Shown: piece by piece, positions 41,021 through 50,202 of the stretch
Position numbering within the stretch: position 1 is the first letter of the stretch
Layout: each line of letters begins with the position of its first letter
NCBI GenBank assembly: GCA_947179295.1
Contig: CAMXAZ010000001.1
Span: 62,001-126,000, forward strand
Direction of reading: 5' to 3'
DNA length: 64,000 bases
Source: an uncultured Muribaculaceae bacterium
GTDB lineage: Bacteria > Bacteroidota > Bacteroidia > Bacteroidales > Muribaculaceae
The notes under the pieces: generated by a model
What the model was told of the DNA's origin: nothing
The model's input: only the letters and a program-made list of their open reading frames with translations
Database searches by the model: none
Program-made: the position numbers and the translations under genes

Positions 41021-44000
41021 ATGACCGTAAAGACATTTATAGACCGCCCGATTCTGGCCGGAGTCATTTCAGTGCTTATTGTTATTCTCGGTGTGCTGAG
41101 TCTTCTGCAGCTCCCTATTGAACAGTTCCCTAACATCGCGCCTCCCACGGTGCGAGTCTCCGCCACATATACCGGAGCCAATGCCGAGACGGTGTTGAAA
41201 AGTGTGATAGTCCCGCTTGAGGAGTCGCTGAACGGTGTGGAGGATATGATGTACATGACATCGACCGCCACAAACACCGGCACGGCATCAATCAGCATAT
41301 ATTTCAAGCAGGGAACAGACGCAGATATGGCTGTGGTCAATGTCCAGAACCGTGTGGCCTCCGCCCAGGGCCTTCTTCCCGCCGAGGTGACAAAAAGCGG
41401 TGTCACGGTGAGAAAGCGTCAGAACAGTACACTGAAATCAATCACTCTCTATAGCCCGGATGATACCTACGACTCGAATTTTCTGACAAACTACATGAAG
41501 ATCAATATCGAGCCGCAGATCTCACGTATAGCCGGAGTGGGTGAGGTTAATATATTCAGTGCTGAATATGCAATGCGCATATGGCTCGACCCCGCCAAGA
41601 TGTCGCAATACGGGCTTGTCCCAGCTGACATTGACAATGTGCTTGCGAGCCAGAACATCGAGTCGCCGACAGGGACTCTGGGGGCCGAGTCGATGAACAC
41701 ATTCCAGTACGTGCTTAAATACCGCGGCCGCTATGAGGACGTGGAGGACTATGAGAATCTTGTGGTCAGAGCTCTGCCTGACGGCTCTGTGCTCAGACTT
41801 AAAGATGTCGCGGCGGTAGAACTCGGTGCGCAGAATTATGCCATGATCAGCCAGACAAGCGGACATCCGGGCGCAAACGCGATGATAGCGCAGACGGCCG
41901 GTTCAAATGCAAATGACGTGATCATTGAAATTGACAAGACTCTCGATGAAATCCGTGCCGGACTGCCTCCGGGCATGGTGCTTACCGACATACAGAGTAC
42001 CAAAGACTTTCTTGACGCCTCGATCTACAAGGTTGTCGAAACCCTCGTGATAGCATTGCTTCTGGTGGTGCTGATAGTCTATATCTTCATCCACGATCTG
42101 AAATCGACTCTCATTCCCGCCATCTCGATCATGGTGTCGCTGATCGGTACGTTCGCTTTTATCTATGCGGTCGGATTCACCCTGAACATGCTCACTCTGT
42201 TTGCCATCGTACTTGTGATCGGAACGGTGGTGGATGACTCGGTGGTGGTTGTCGAGGCTGTTCAGGCAAAGTTTGACGAGGGTGAGAAAGACCCTTATCA
42301 GGCTACCGTCAACGCTATGGGCGGCCTGTCGGCCGCACTGATTACCACAACAGTGGTGTTCATGGCGGTCTTCATCCCGGTCTGCTTCATGGGTGGCACG
42401 TCAGGAACGTTCTACACACAGTTCGGCCTTACAATGGCTGTTGCCGTAGGCATTTCGCTTGTCAATGCCATGACTCTCTGTCCGGCATTGAGCGCCCTGC
42501 TCATGCGTCCGGGAAAGGAAGGCGGTGAGAAGGCCGGCTTTGTCAAGCGCTTTCACTATGCTTTTGACAAGTCGTTCAGCGCCATAACCTCGCAGTATCG
42601 CACAGGCATCATGTTTCTTTTCCGTCGCAAATGGGTAGTGCTGATGCTGTTTGTGCTTGCAGCCGGCGGATTGTGCTGGCTCATGTCAACCACAAAGACC
42701 GGCCTGGTGCCTCAGGAAGACATGGGTGTCATCAGCCTGAATGTGCAGGTCGCTCCAGGCTCAAACCTTGCACAGACAGAAGAAATCATGGACCAAATTG
42801 AAGATGCCATCAGGGATATTCCTGAGATCAACATCTATTCGCGTGTGACAGGCAAGAATGCCCGTCATGACCAGTCGGCTTCTGCCGGCTCCTTCAATAT
42901 AAAGCTCAAAGACTGGGGCGAGCGCAAGCAGGCAGGGCAGGATATCAATTCGGTCATAAAGGAGATCTACAGGCGCACGGCCGATATTCCGTCGGCTCAG
43001 GTCCGCGCCTCGCAGCAGCCTATGATTTCTGGCTACGGAACTGGCAGCGGATTCGAACTCTATGTCCAGGACCGTTCCGGCAAGACTACAGACGAACTGC
43101 TCGCCGTGACACGTGAATTCATTGACTCGCTCAACACCCGCCCGGAAATCTCACGCGCCTACACCACGTTTGACACCAAATATCCTCAGTATATGGTGGA
43201 GGTTGATGCCGTTAAATGCCTGCAGCTTAACGTCTCTCCCTCCGATGTGCTCTCGGCTCTTTCCGGTTATGTGGGAGGCAGCTATTCGTCAAACCTTAAC
43301 CGTTTCACAAAGCTGTATCGCGTCATGGTGCAGGCTTCGCCGGATTCGCGTCTCGACACGGAATCTCTCAAAGGCATGTTTGTAAGATCATCTACAGGCA
43401 AAATGGTGCCGATTGAGAATTTCATCACGCTTACCAGAGTCTACGGGTCTGAAAGCCTCTCGCGTTTCAATCTGTTTCCCTCCATCTCCGTGTTCGGAGA
43501 GCAGGGCGACGGCTACAGTTCAGGCGAGGCCATCGCTGCAATCAAGGATGTGGCGTCGACCTGTCTGCCGGTAGGCTATGGCTATGAATTCGGTGGCATG
43601 TCGCGTGAAGAAGCATCCACAGGCAACACCACAGTCATTGTCTTCAGCATCTGTCTTGCGTTCATTTATCTCATACTCTGTGCGCTGTATGAAAGCCTGA
43701 CCATACCGTTCGCTGTCATTGCCGCAGTGCCTTTCGGTCTGGCCGGCAGCTTCCTGTTTGCCCGCTGGTGGGGACTGGAAAACAATATCTATATGCAGAT
43801 CGGTCTGATCATGCTCATAGGTCTGCTTGCAAAAACGGCCATTCTTCTGACCGAATACGCCACCGCACGGCGCAAGGAGGGAATGAGTCTTGTGGCAGCG
43901 GCAGTCTCGGCGGCAAAGGCCCGATTCCGCCCTATAGTGATGACATCGGCTGCGATGGTGTTCGGTATGCTTCCGCTCATGTTTGCATCAGGAATCGGTG

Positions 44001-44155
44001 CGAACGGCAATATCTCTGTCGGCACAGGAACTGTAGGCGGTCTGCTCTTCGGCACTTTGGCTCTTCTGTTCATTGTGCCCGTCCTGTTTGTGGTTTTCCA
44101 GTATCTCCACGAAAAGATCACTCCGAAACGCCGCCGACATCAGTCTCAGGCTTGA
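41021..44155 (+). CDS. RND-family inner-membrane efflux pump (HAE1 type)
   Basis: A 1044-residue AcrB-like transporter with 12 predicted helices and two large periplasmic loops. The proton relay is present: D405-D406 in TM4 (GTVVDDSVVVVEA) and the TM10 lysine in GLLAKTAILLTEYA. The start MTVKTFIDRPILAGVISVLIV is typical. AcrB-type pumps work with an adaptor and a TolC-type channel, but neither is adjacent; a tolC-hlyD set of another type lies 18 kb away. The upstream LytTR-type site suggests control by the neighbouring two-component system. Confidence 0.95.
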   Translation: MTVKTFIDRPILAGVISVLIVILGVLSLLQLPIEQFPNIAPPTVRVSATYTGANAETVLKSVIVPLEESLNGVEDMMYMTSTATNTGTASISIYFKQGTDADMAVVNVQNRVASAQGLLPAEVTKSGVTVRKRQNSTLKSITLYSPDDTYDSNFLTNYMKINIEPQISRIAGVGEVNIFSAEYAMRIWLDPAKMSQYGLVPADIDNVLASQNIESPTGTLGAESMNTFQYVLKYRGRYEDVEDYENLVVRALPDGSVLRLKDVAAVELGAQNYAMISQTSGHPGANAMIAQTAGSNANDVIIEIDKTLDEIRAGLPPGMVLTDIQSTKDFLDASIYKVVETLVIALLLVVLIVYIFIHDLKSTLIPAISIMVSLIGTFAFIYAVGFTLNMLTLFAIVLVIGTVVDDSVVVVEAVQAKFDEGEKDPYQATVNAMGGLSAALITTTVVFMAVFIPVCFMGGTSGTFYTQFGLTMAVAVGISLVNAMTLCPALSALLMRPGKEGGEKAGFVKRFHYAFDKSFSAITSQYRTGIMFLFRRKWVVLMLFVLAAGGLCWLMSTTKTGLVPQEDMGVISLNVQVAPGSNLAQTEEIMDQIEDAIRDIPEINIYSRVTGKNARHDQSASAGSFNIKLKDWGERKQAGQDINSVIKEIYRRTADIPSAQVRASQQPMISGYGTGSGFELYVQDRSGKTTDELLAVTREFIDSLNTRPEISRAYTTFDTKYPQYMVEVDAVKCLQLNVSPSDVLSALSGYVGGSYSSNLNRFTKLYRVMVQASPDSRLDTESLKGMFVRSSTGKMVPIENFITLTRVYGSESLSRFNLFPSISVFGEQGDGYSSGEAIAAIKDVASTCLPVGYGYEFGGMSREEASTGNTTVIVFSICLAFIYLILCALYESLTIPFAVIAAVPFGLAGSFLFARWWGLENNIYMQIGLIMLIGLLAKTAILLTEYATARRKEGMSLVAAAVSAAKARFRPIVMTSAAMVFGMLPLMFASGIGANGNISVGTGTVGGLLFGTLALLFIVPVLFVVFQYLHEKITPKRRRHQSQA

Positions 44156-44238
44156 TAAACGGTCTGACGGAAAACAGCTAATGTCAAGTTAATTAGTTTT
44201 GATTATCAGAACGTAGACGGTGTTTAGGTGTTTGGTGC

Positions 44239-44268
44239 CGTTCACCCGTAAGTTTGTGTTGTTGGCCA
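44239..44268 (+). promoter_or_regulatory. LytTR-type direct repeat before the xusA-like gene
   Basis: CGTTCACCC (44239-44247) and TGTTGGCCA (44260-44268) start exactly 21 bp apart. GTTGGCCA recurs in the RND site, and CGTTCACCC recurs in the hydrolase site. Confidence 0.5.
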
Positions 44269-44342
44269 CTTGATGAATTTAACAGCGTCTTGTAAATAGT
44301 TGTCTATCAGGATTGTGGTGCGCTGATACTTAAAGTTGGGTA

Positions 44343-44373
44343 TTTCGGGAGTGATTAAATAGACCGAACTTTG
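44343..44373 (+). promoter_or_regulatory. possible promoter for the TonB receptor operon
   Basis: TTTC (44343-44346) lies 19 bases before GAACTTTG (44366-44373), one base off the -7 consensus. The transcript would start about 22 bases before the ATG at 44402. The RND box GAAATTTG has the same G in place of T. Confidence 0.45.
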
Positions 44374-44401
44374 CAATCCAAATCAGAAAGAATTACAATC
44401 T

Positions 44402-46789
44402 ATGAATCCATCTTCCGGCAAAAGGCTTATTTTGCTATTGATCTTTACATTATCGGTATTTTCATTAACAGTATCAGCGCAAGACAAATCCGGAATGGTT
44501 TCCGGTAAAATTCTGTCAATTGACGGGGAACCTGTCGATTTTGCCACCGTATTTCTTAAAGGGACCTCTTATTCATGCTCGACCGACGACAAGGGGCTCT
44601 ATCATCTTAATGCTCCTGCCGGCAGTTATACTATGGTGTTTACGGCAGTAGGCTATGAAAAGACTGAAAGATCAGTCAAGATCCTTCCGAAAGAGCGCGT
44701 GAAAGTCAATGTGAAGCTCAAGCCTGTCACCCAGCTCGGAGAGGTCATTGTGGTCGGAAACCAGTTGAGCAAGGTGAGAAATTCAGCCTTCAATGCTACT
44801 GCTGTCAACACTCAGGAACTGGTCAACACAACCAAAACTCTGAGCGAGGCTCTTGCAAAGGCACCCGGAATGAAGATCCGGGAGAGCGGAGGTGTCGGCT
44901 CCGACATGGCTGTCACGATGGACGGCTTCAGCGGCAAACATATAAAGGTGTTCATTGACGGAGTGCCCCAGGAAGGCGTAGGCAGTTCTTTCAGCCTTAA
45001 CAATATCCCGGTCAACTTTGCCGAACGCATCGAAGTGTATCGCGGAGTGGTTCCGGTAGGCTTCGGAGCCGATGCGATCGGCGGTGTGATCAACATCGTG
45101 ACACCCCGCCGGCAGAGAAAATGGTTTCTTGACGCATCATACTCCTACGGCTCGTTCAACACCCACAAGTCATACGTAAATTTCGGACAGACACTTGCCA
45201 ATGGATTCAAATATGAGATAAACGCTTTCCAGAATTATTCCGACAACAATTATTGGATAGATTCTCCGGTAGAAGATTTTGAAACCGGAGCCATAAACAA
45301 GAAGAAACTTGAACACGTGCGCCGTTTCAATGACACGTATCATAACGAGGCCGTCATCGGTAAAGTCGGATTCGTCAACAAACCGTGGGCCGACCGCCTT
45401 CTGGTAGGATTCAATTACTCCCATATGTACAAGGAGATACAGAACGGTGTCCGCCAGGAGATTGTCTACGGGCAGAAACACCGCCACGGCCATTCTCTGA
45501 TCCCTTCGCTTGAATACAGCAAGCGGAATTTTCTGACAAAAGGACTCGATGTGGCTCTCAATGCCAACTACAACCGTGACAATACCACGAATGTGGACAC
45601 CGCAACAGTGAAATACAATTGGCGCGGCGAGACAGCTCCGCTCAACTCTCCGGGCGAGCAGTCATATCAGTATTCCCGCTCCATCAACAACAACTGGTCA
45701 GGTACTTTCACTGCAAACTACCGGCTCAGGGAAAAGCATCTCTTCACGTTCAACGATGTGTTCAACTACTTCAACCGTACAAATGAAGATCTGCTGACAA
45801 TTCCTCCGGTTAAAGAAGAATTCTCCAAGGTCACAACCAAAAATATCGTAGGGCTTTCATACCGCTTCATGCCCAACCGTCATTTCAACATGTCGGTGTT
45901 CGGCAAGCAATATCATCTGTCGGTTTCAGGCCCGATAGCCACATCCTCGGCCCAGGATGTCTATCAGCTCACCTCGCGCACGGTCGATGATTTCGGCTTT
46001 GGAGCTGCCGGAACCTGGTTCATGCCTCTCGGATTCCAGCTTAAGGCTTCCTATGAAAAGGCCTACCGTCTGCCTACCATCGAGGAAATGTTCGGCGACG
46101 AAGACCTCGAAGTAGGTGACATCTCACTCAAACCGGAAGCAAGCCATAATGTGAACCTCAATCTCAGCTATAACGCCGTGTTCGGCAGCAATGTGATATA
46201 TGTGGAAGGCGGATTCATCTACCGCGATACCAGAGACTACATCCAGCGCAACATCATGGCCTTGAGCGGAGGAAAATCAGCTGCGACATATGTGAATTAC
46301 GGTCGTGTCGACACCAAGGGGCTGAGCTTCTCGCTGCGCTACAGCTTTTCCAAGTGGCTTAGTCTCGGCGGCAACTTCACCCAGATGAACGTGCGTGACA
46401 ACATGCCTACCGCGCAGGGCTCTACTATCGCCAACCTTGCATACCGTCAGCGCATACCCAATCTTCCTTACATGTTCGCCGACTCTGATATCAATTTCTA
46501 CTGGCACGGACTCGGCCGCAAAGAAAACGTGCTCACTGTGAGCTATGACAACCAGTACACACATAAGTTCTGTTACTACCTGTCAAACATAGGCTTCAAT
46601 ACCGATGAATTCATGGTGCCTGATCAGTTTGCCAACAATCTGACATTCTCGTACTCTGTAGGCAACGGACGCTACAATTTCTCGTTCGAATGCCGGAATT
46701 TCACCAATGCGGCGCTCTATGACAACTTCAGCCTTCAGAAAGCCGGCCGTGCGTTCTACGGAAAGGTTCGTGTCTATTTCGGAAACTAA
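44402..46789 (+). CDS. xusA: TonB-dependent outer-membrane receptor (XusA-like)
   Basis: A 795-residue receptor: signal peptide (about 1-26, VSAQ), carboxypeptidase-regulatory-like domain (30-110), TonB-box-like LGEVIVVGNQ, plug (about 130-235, with FIDGVPQEGVG and EVYRGVVPVGFGADAIGGVINI) and a 22-strand barrel ending GRAFYGKVRVYFGN. It is the plain, non-SusC type used for iron and vitamin complexes. Followed by a DUF4374 lipoprotein and a PepSY membrane protein, the order described for the Bacteroides thetaiotaomicron XusABC xenosiderophore system, so uptake of a ferric siderophore is the best guess; heme is the main alternative. Confidence 0.8.
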   Translation: MNPSSGKRLILLLIFTLSVFSLTVSAQDKSGMVSGKILSIDGEPVDFATVFLKGTSYSCSTDDKGLYHLNAPAGSYTMVFTAVGYEKTERSVKILPKERVKVNVKLKPVTQLGEVIVVGNQLSKVRNSAFNATAVNTQELVNTTKTLSEALAKAPGMKIRESGGVGSDMAVTMDGFSGKHIKVFIDGVPQEGVGSSFSLNNIPVNFAERIEVYRGVVPVGFGADAIGGVINIVTPRRQRKWFLDASYSYGSFNTHKSYVNFGQTLANGFKYEINAFQNYSDNNYWIDSPVEDFETGAINKKKLEHVRRFNDTYHNEAVIGKVGFVNKPWADRLLVGFNYSHMYKEIQNGVRQEIVYGQKHRHGHSLIPSLEYSKRNFLTKGLDVALNANYNRDNTTNVDTATVKYNWRGETAPLNSPGEQSYQYSRSINNNWSGTFTANYRLREKHLFTFNDVFNYFNRTNEDLLTIPPVKEEFSKVTTKNIVGLSYRFMPNRHFNMSVFGKQYHLSVSGPIATSSAQDVYQLTSRTVDDFGFGAAGTWFMPLGFQLKASYEKAYRLPTIEEMFGDEDLEVGDISLKPEASHNVNLNLSYNAVFGSNVIYVEGGFIYRDTRDYIQRNIMALSGGKSAATYVNYGRVDTKGLSFSLRYSFSKWLSLGGNFTQMNVRDNMPTAQGSTIANLAYRQRIPNLPYMFADSDINFYWHGLGRKENVLTVSYDNQYTHKFCYYLSNIGFNTDEFMVPDQFANNLTFSYSVGNGRYNFSFECRNFTNAALYDNFSLQKAGRAFYGKVRVYFGN

Positions 46790-46812
46790 CAAACTAAATA
46801 AAAGGATAAAAA

Positions 46813-48228
46813 ATGATTTCAAAAAAAACTTTGTGGCGAGTGATGGCCACAGCTATTGTTCCGGCGGTCGCTCTTACCGCCTGCTCTGATGATGATGCAC
46901 CCGCCGGTGGTTCCGGCGAGGGCGATGGAAGCGGTAAGTTCGTGTTTGCCACTACTGTTGCAGGTTCCGCAGGATCACAGAGCGTGCTTCTTACCGGCCC
47001 GTCGCTTGACGAAGGTTCACTTGATGTCTATAACGGACTTGTGAATGACGGTGCTACCCAGTGGGTCTTCTACAAGAATTTCCTCTATGCGCTGACATAC
47101 AATCAAGGCAATGCCGGCACAACCCGCAGTTATATTCTCGGCGCTGACGGCCGTATGCAGGAGCGTGAGCAGACATTCACAATGAAAAACCGTTTCTCTT
47201 CCTACGGCACATATGACAATGACATCATCGCCATGTCAACCGGAGCCGGCCCTGTAAAGGGTGCCAACGGTTATGCGCCCATGACCCTTCTGGTGACATA
47301 CCTTGATGTGTACACCGAATCCATGAGAAGCAATGATACTGCTGACGGCAAATACAGCATGGAAAACTTCCTCGGCAACGGTGAGTACGTTACTCTCGCA
47401 GGCGCCGAGCAGTGCGGCTCAAAGCTTTATTGCGGTGCTGTTCCTATGGGCCTCAGTCAGTATGGAGTAGCTGACGGAGACGGCCGATGGATACGCAAGG
47501 ATGATGAAGTAGGTGATCTTTCTGATCTTGTCCACGATACCGCGGGCGGTTCAGGTGCAGGATCATATAATGCCGGTGAACTTGTAGGCACACAGTATCC
47601 CAATGAATGCTGGGTGGCTATCTATGACAATGACGATTTCCTCAACCCCAAACTTGCCAAGACAACAAAGATCAGTACTCCCTGCGGCCGTTACCGCTCG
47701 CAGTACTATCAGACCGTCTGGGCTGCTGACAACGGAGATATTTATGTCTTCTCTGCAAGCTACGCCAAGACCATGACCGATGACCGTCAGAAGACCCGCC
47801 TCCCGGCCGGTGTGTGCCGTATAAAAGCCGGCACAACAGTGTTTGATGACAGCTACTATTGCAACATCGAGGAGCAGACTCCCGGTAAAAACCGCTCGTT
47901 CATGCGCTGCTGGCCTGCCGGCGGCAACCGTTTCCTCATGGTCATGTATGACCGTGCTCTCACAGAGGCAAGCCCCGTGGCCAACGAACTGGCCATATTT
48001 GATGCAGACACCAATAAACTGACATATGTAACCGGTCTTCCTGCAAATATATCTTCAATCGGCAAGACTGTCTACAATCAGAACGGATATGTCTACATTC
48101 CCGTCAACGTCGAGAATGAATATCCTGCGATCTATGCGATCCGCACTTCTGATGCCACTGCCACCAAGGGTGTGACAATCGGAGCCAATGACATTACCGG
48201 TTTCGGTTATATGACTCCGGCTAAATAA
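46813..48228 (+). CDS. xusB: DUF4374 surface lipoprotein (XusB-like)
   Basis: A 471-residue lipoprotein. The lipobox ends at C24 (ALTAC) and is followed by SDDD, which fits the S(D/E)3 surface-export signal described for Bacteroides lipoproteins. The rest is a beta-propeller-like DUF4374 fold with repeated aromatic strands. In the Xus system the corresponding lipoprotein binds ferric enterobactin outside the cell and hands it to the receptor. It starts 23 bases after the receptor gene and ends 8 bases before the next gene. Confidence 0.8.
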   Translation: MISKKTLWRVMATAIVPAVALTACSDDDAPAGGSGEGDGSGKFVFATTVAGSAGSQSVLLTGPSLDEGSLDVYNGLVNDGATQWVFYKNFLYALTYNQGNAGTTRSYILGADGRMQEREQTFTMKNRFSSYGTYDNDIIAMSTGAGPVKGANGYAPMTLLVTYLDVYTESMRSNDTADGKYSMENFLGNGEYVTLAGAEQCGSKLYCGAVPMGLSQYGVADGDGRWIRKDDEVGDLSDLVHDTAGGSGAGSYNAGELVGTQYPNECWVAIYDNDDFLNPKLAKTTKISTPCGRYRSQYYQTVWAADNGDIYVFSASYAKTMTDDRQKTRLPAGVCRIKAGTTVFDDSYYCNIEEQTPGKNRSFMRCWPAGGNRFLMVMYDRALTEASPVANELAIFDADTNKLTYVTGLPANISSIGKTVYNQNGYVYIPVNVENEYPAIYAIRTSDATATKGVTIGANDITGFGYMTPAK

Positions 48229-48236
48229 GTGATGCC

Positions 48237-49424
48237 ATGATTAAGTTTTTCCGTAAGATTCACCTGTGGCTTTCGGTGCCGTTCGGCATTTTCATTACCC
48301 TGGTGTGCTTTTCCGGTGCGATGCTTATCTTTGAGCCGGAAATAACAAGAGCTGTCAAAAGCGAAGTGTATTATGTGGCAGAAGTGAAAGACCGGCCGCT
48401 TCCCTTGGGAGAGCTGATGGAAACAGTCAAAGCCTCGTTGCCTGACAGTGTTTCCGTCAATGGTGTCACAATCTTTTCCGATGCATCGCGTGCCTATCAG
48501 GTGAGCCTGTCTAAACCGCGTCGCGCATCAATGTTCATTGACCAGTACTCCGGCGAGATTACCGGTCGCTACGAACGTCTTGGTTTCTTCTCCGTGATGT
48601 TCAAACTTCACCGCTGGCTTCTTGACAGCGCCAATCCTCACGGTGACGGAATCAAAGTAGGAAAAGTCCTTGTCGGTATCTCGACTCTCGTCTTTGTCAT
48701 CGCGCTTATCAGCGGAGTTGTCATCTGGTGGCCGCGTGCAAGAAAAAATCTGCGTCGCAGTCTGTCGATATCCTTCTCTAACGGCTGGAAAGGCTTATGG
48801 AAAGGTCTGCATGTGGCAGGCGGTATGTATGCCCTGATCTTTGTGCTTGCTATGGCTCTGACCGGACTGACATGGTCATTCGACTGGTATCGTTCGGCAT
48901 TCTATGCCGTCTGCGGTGTGGAGCACACTCCTCGCAATTTCGGCCAGACTGCCGCTAAGTCTGATGACAAGGCCGAACAGCGTCAGGGCCGTGGCGGCCG
49001 TGGTGGTCGTGGTGGCGAAGGTCGTGGCGGCGGACGTCATCGCTCTGAATTCGGCCGCTGGCAGCAGGTCTATGACGAGCTGAAAGCTCAGAATCCCGAT
49101 GCCCCTCAGATAACCGTCGGACCGGAAAGTGCCTCTGTCACACTCGGAACCACCGGAAACGGACGTGCCGCTGACAAGTATGAGTTCAACCGCAGATCCG
49201 GCGAAATCACTCCGGCTGCGAAATATGCCGACTCGCTTCCGGCTGACAAGCTACGCGGATGGATATATGCCGTCCACACAGGCAGCTGGGGTGGATTGTT
49301 TGGAAGAATCTTATGGCTGTTGAGCGCACTGCTTGGTGCTACTCTTCCGCTTACAGGTTACTATATCTGGATAAAGCACTTCGGCAAGAAAAAGCATCAC
49401 GAGCATATCGCTTCATCGAAATGA
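48237..49424 (+). CDS. xusC: PepSY-domain inner-membrane protein (XusC-like)
   Basis: A 395-residue PepSY_TM protein with four helices (about 12-34, 143-166, 193-215, 358-380). Helix-linked histidines H9, H125, H192 and H347 sit where members of this family can bind heme, consistent with a siderophore-iron or heme reductase role at the inner membrane. The periplasmic segment 250-267 is a run of Gly-Gly-Arg repeats (GRGGRGGRGG) in an otherwise ordinary loop. Third gene of the operon, with a perfect terminator behind it. Confidence 0.8.
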   Translation: MIKFFRKIHLWLSVPFGIFITLVCFSGAMLIFEPEITRAVKSEVYYVAEVKDRPLPLGELMETVKASLPDSVSVNGVTIFSDASRAYQVSLSKPRRASMFIDQYSGEITGRYERLGFFSVMFKLHRWLLDSANPHGDGIKVGKVLVGISTLVFVIALISGVVIWWPRARKNLRRSLSISFSNGWKGLWKGLHVAGGMYALIFVLAMALTGLTWSFDWYRSAFYAVCGVEHTPRNFGQTAAKSDDKAEQRQGRGGRGGRGGEGRGGGRHRSEFGRWQQVYDELKAQNPDAPQITVGPESASVTLGTTGNGRAADKYEFNRRSGEITPAAKYADSLPADKLRGWIYAVHTGSWGGLFGRILWLLSALLGATLPLTGYYIWIKHFGKKKHHEHIASSK

Positions 49425-49450
49425 TCCTCTGAATATTCCCTTGTGGGTAT

Positions 49451-49495
49451 AACAAAACACTCCTTCAGGTCATTTGCCTGAAGGAGTGTTTTGTT
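49451..49495. terminator. bidirectional terminator between xusC-like gene and ferritin
   Basis: A perfect 19-bp stem (49451-49469 with 49477-49495) with a 7-base loop. Both strands end in TTTTGTT, so it can stop the xus-like operon on plus and ferritin on minus. Confidence 0.93.
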
Positions 49496-49567
49496 ATCGG
49501 GGTCGGCTGGGGTTGTTGCTTTGCGGCAGCTCTCGCCGACACGTGTGTCTGTTGCGCGGTTTCCGGC

Positions 49568-50083
49568 TTATTCAGAGAGGATGGAGGGCGCGGTGTAGGT
49601 GCGGCTTCCAAGTTCCTGGTCAAGCATATAGAGACCCATGCCGTCGTTGCCGATGAGCGAATACTTGTCAATCAGAGTGCGGCAGTTGTCTTCTTCCTCC
49701 ACCTGCTCGCTGACAAACCAGTTGAGGCGGTCGCGGGTTGCATAGTCTTTTTCAGCTTCGGCCAGTGCGTAGAGGTCGTTGATGAGGGCGGTCACTTTCT
49801 TTTCGTGTTCGAGAGTGGCTTTGAAGGCCTCAAGCGGAGAAGCCCAGCTGGTGGGAACGGCCTCGATGGCTTTCAGCTCCACGCGGCCTCCGCGCTGGTT
49901 CACGTAGTTCATGAAGATGGTGGCGTGGGCCTGTTCTTCCTGGAACTGGATCTTGAACCAGTTTGCCACTCCGGGCATTCCTTCTGCCTGGAAGTGGAGC
50001 GACATTGAAAGATAGAGGTATGCGCTCCAGAATTCTGCGTTGATCTGGGCGTTGATTGCGTCCTGAATTTTGTTGTTTAACAT
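49568..50083 (-). CDS. ftnA: bacterial non-heme ferritin
   Basis: About 171 residues from ATG 50083 (MLNNKIQDAINAQINAEF), which gives the standard start and ferroxidase numbering; the in-frame ATG 39 bases upstream is not used by the family. The ferroxidase centre is complete: E17, E50 and H53 (FQEEQAHATIF), with Y24 nearby. It oxidises and stores iron in the cytoplasm, a fitting neighbour for the iron-uptake genes across the terminator. Confidence 0.96.
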   Translation of the reverse strand: MLNNKIQDAINAQINAEFWSAYLYLSMSLHFQAEGMPGVANWFKIQFQEEQAHATIFMNYVNQRGGRVELKAIEAVPTSWASPLEAFKATLEHEKKVTALINDLYALAEAEKDYATRDRLNWFVSEQVEEEDNCRTLIDKYSLIGNDGMGLYMLDQELGSRTYTAPSILSE

Positions 50084-50119
50084 TGTTGTGTCTGATTTGA
50101 GTTGATAAATTTCAGAAAG

Positions 50120-50127
50120 CAAAAGTA
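50120..50127 (-). promoter_or_regulatory. -7 box for ferritin
   Basis: TACTTTTG (minus strand, 50127-50120) is a full consensus match, 36 bases before the chosen start. A T-rich block (50148-50141) sits near the -33 position. Confidence 0.65.
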
Positions 50128-50174
50128 AGAACTTTCTGTAAAAAAAGCCTTGCGGGACAGAATATTTTTTCCGG

Positions 50175-50200
50175 CTCCTTACAAGTGGATCTTATAAGAG
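50175..50200 (-). terminator. hairpin after argH
   Basis: CTCCTTACAAG (50175-50185) pairs with CTTATAAGAG (50191-50200) with one bulge and a 5-base loop, directly after the argH stop. No T-run follows on the minus strand. Confidence 0.45.
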
Positions 50201-50202
50201 GC

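Noticed and set aside
48978..49055. Short GGT/CGT repeats as a CRISPR-like array
   Set aside because: In frame, no spacers, and coding for a Gly-Arg run.
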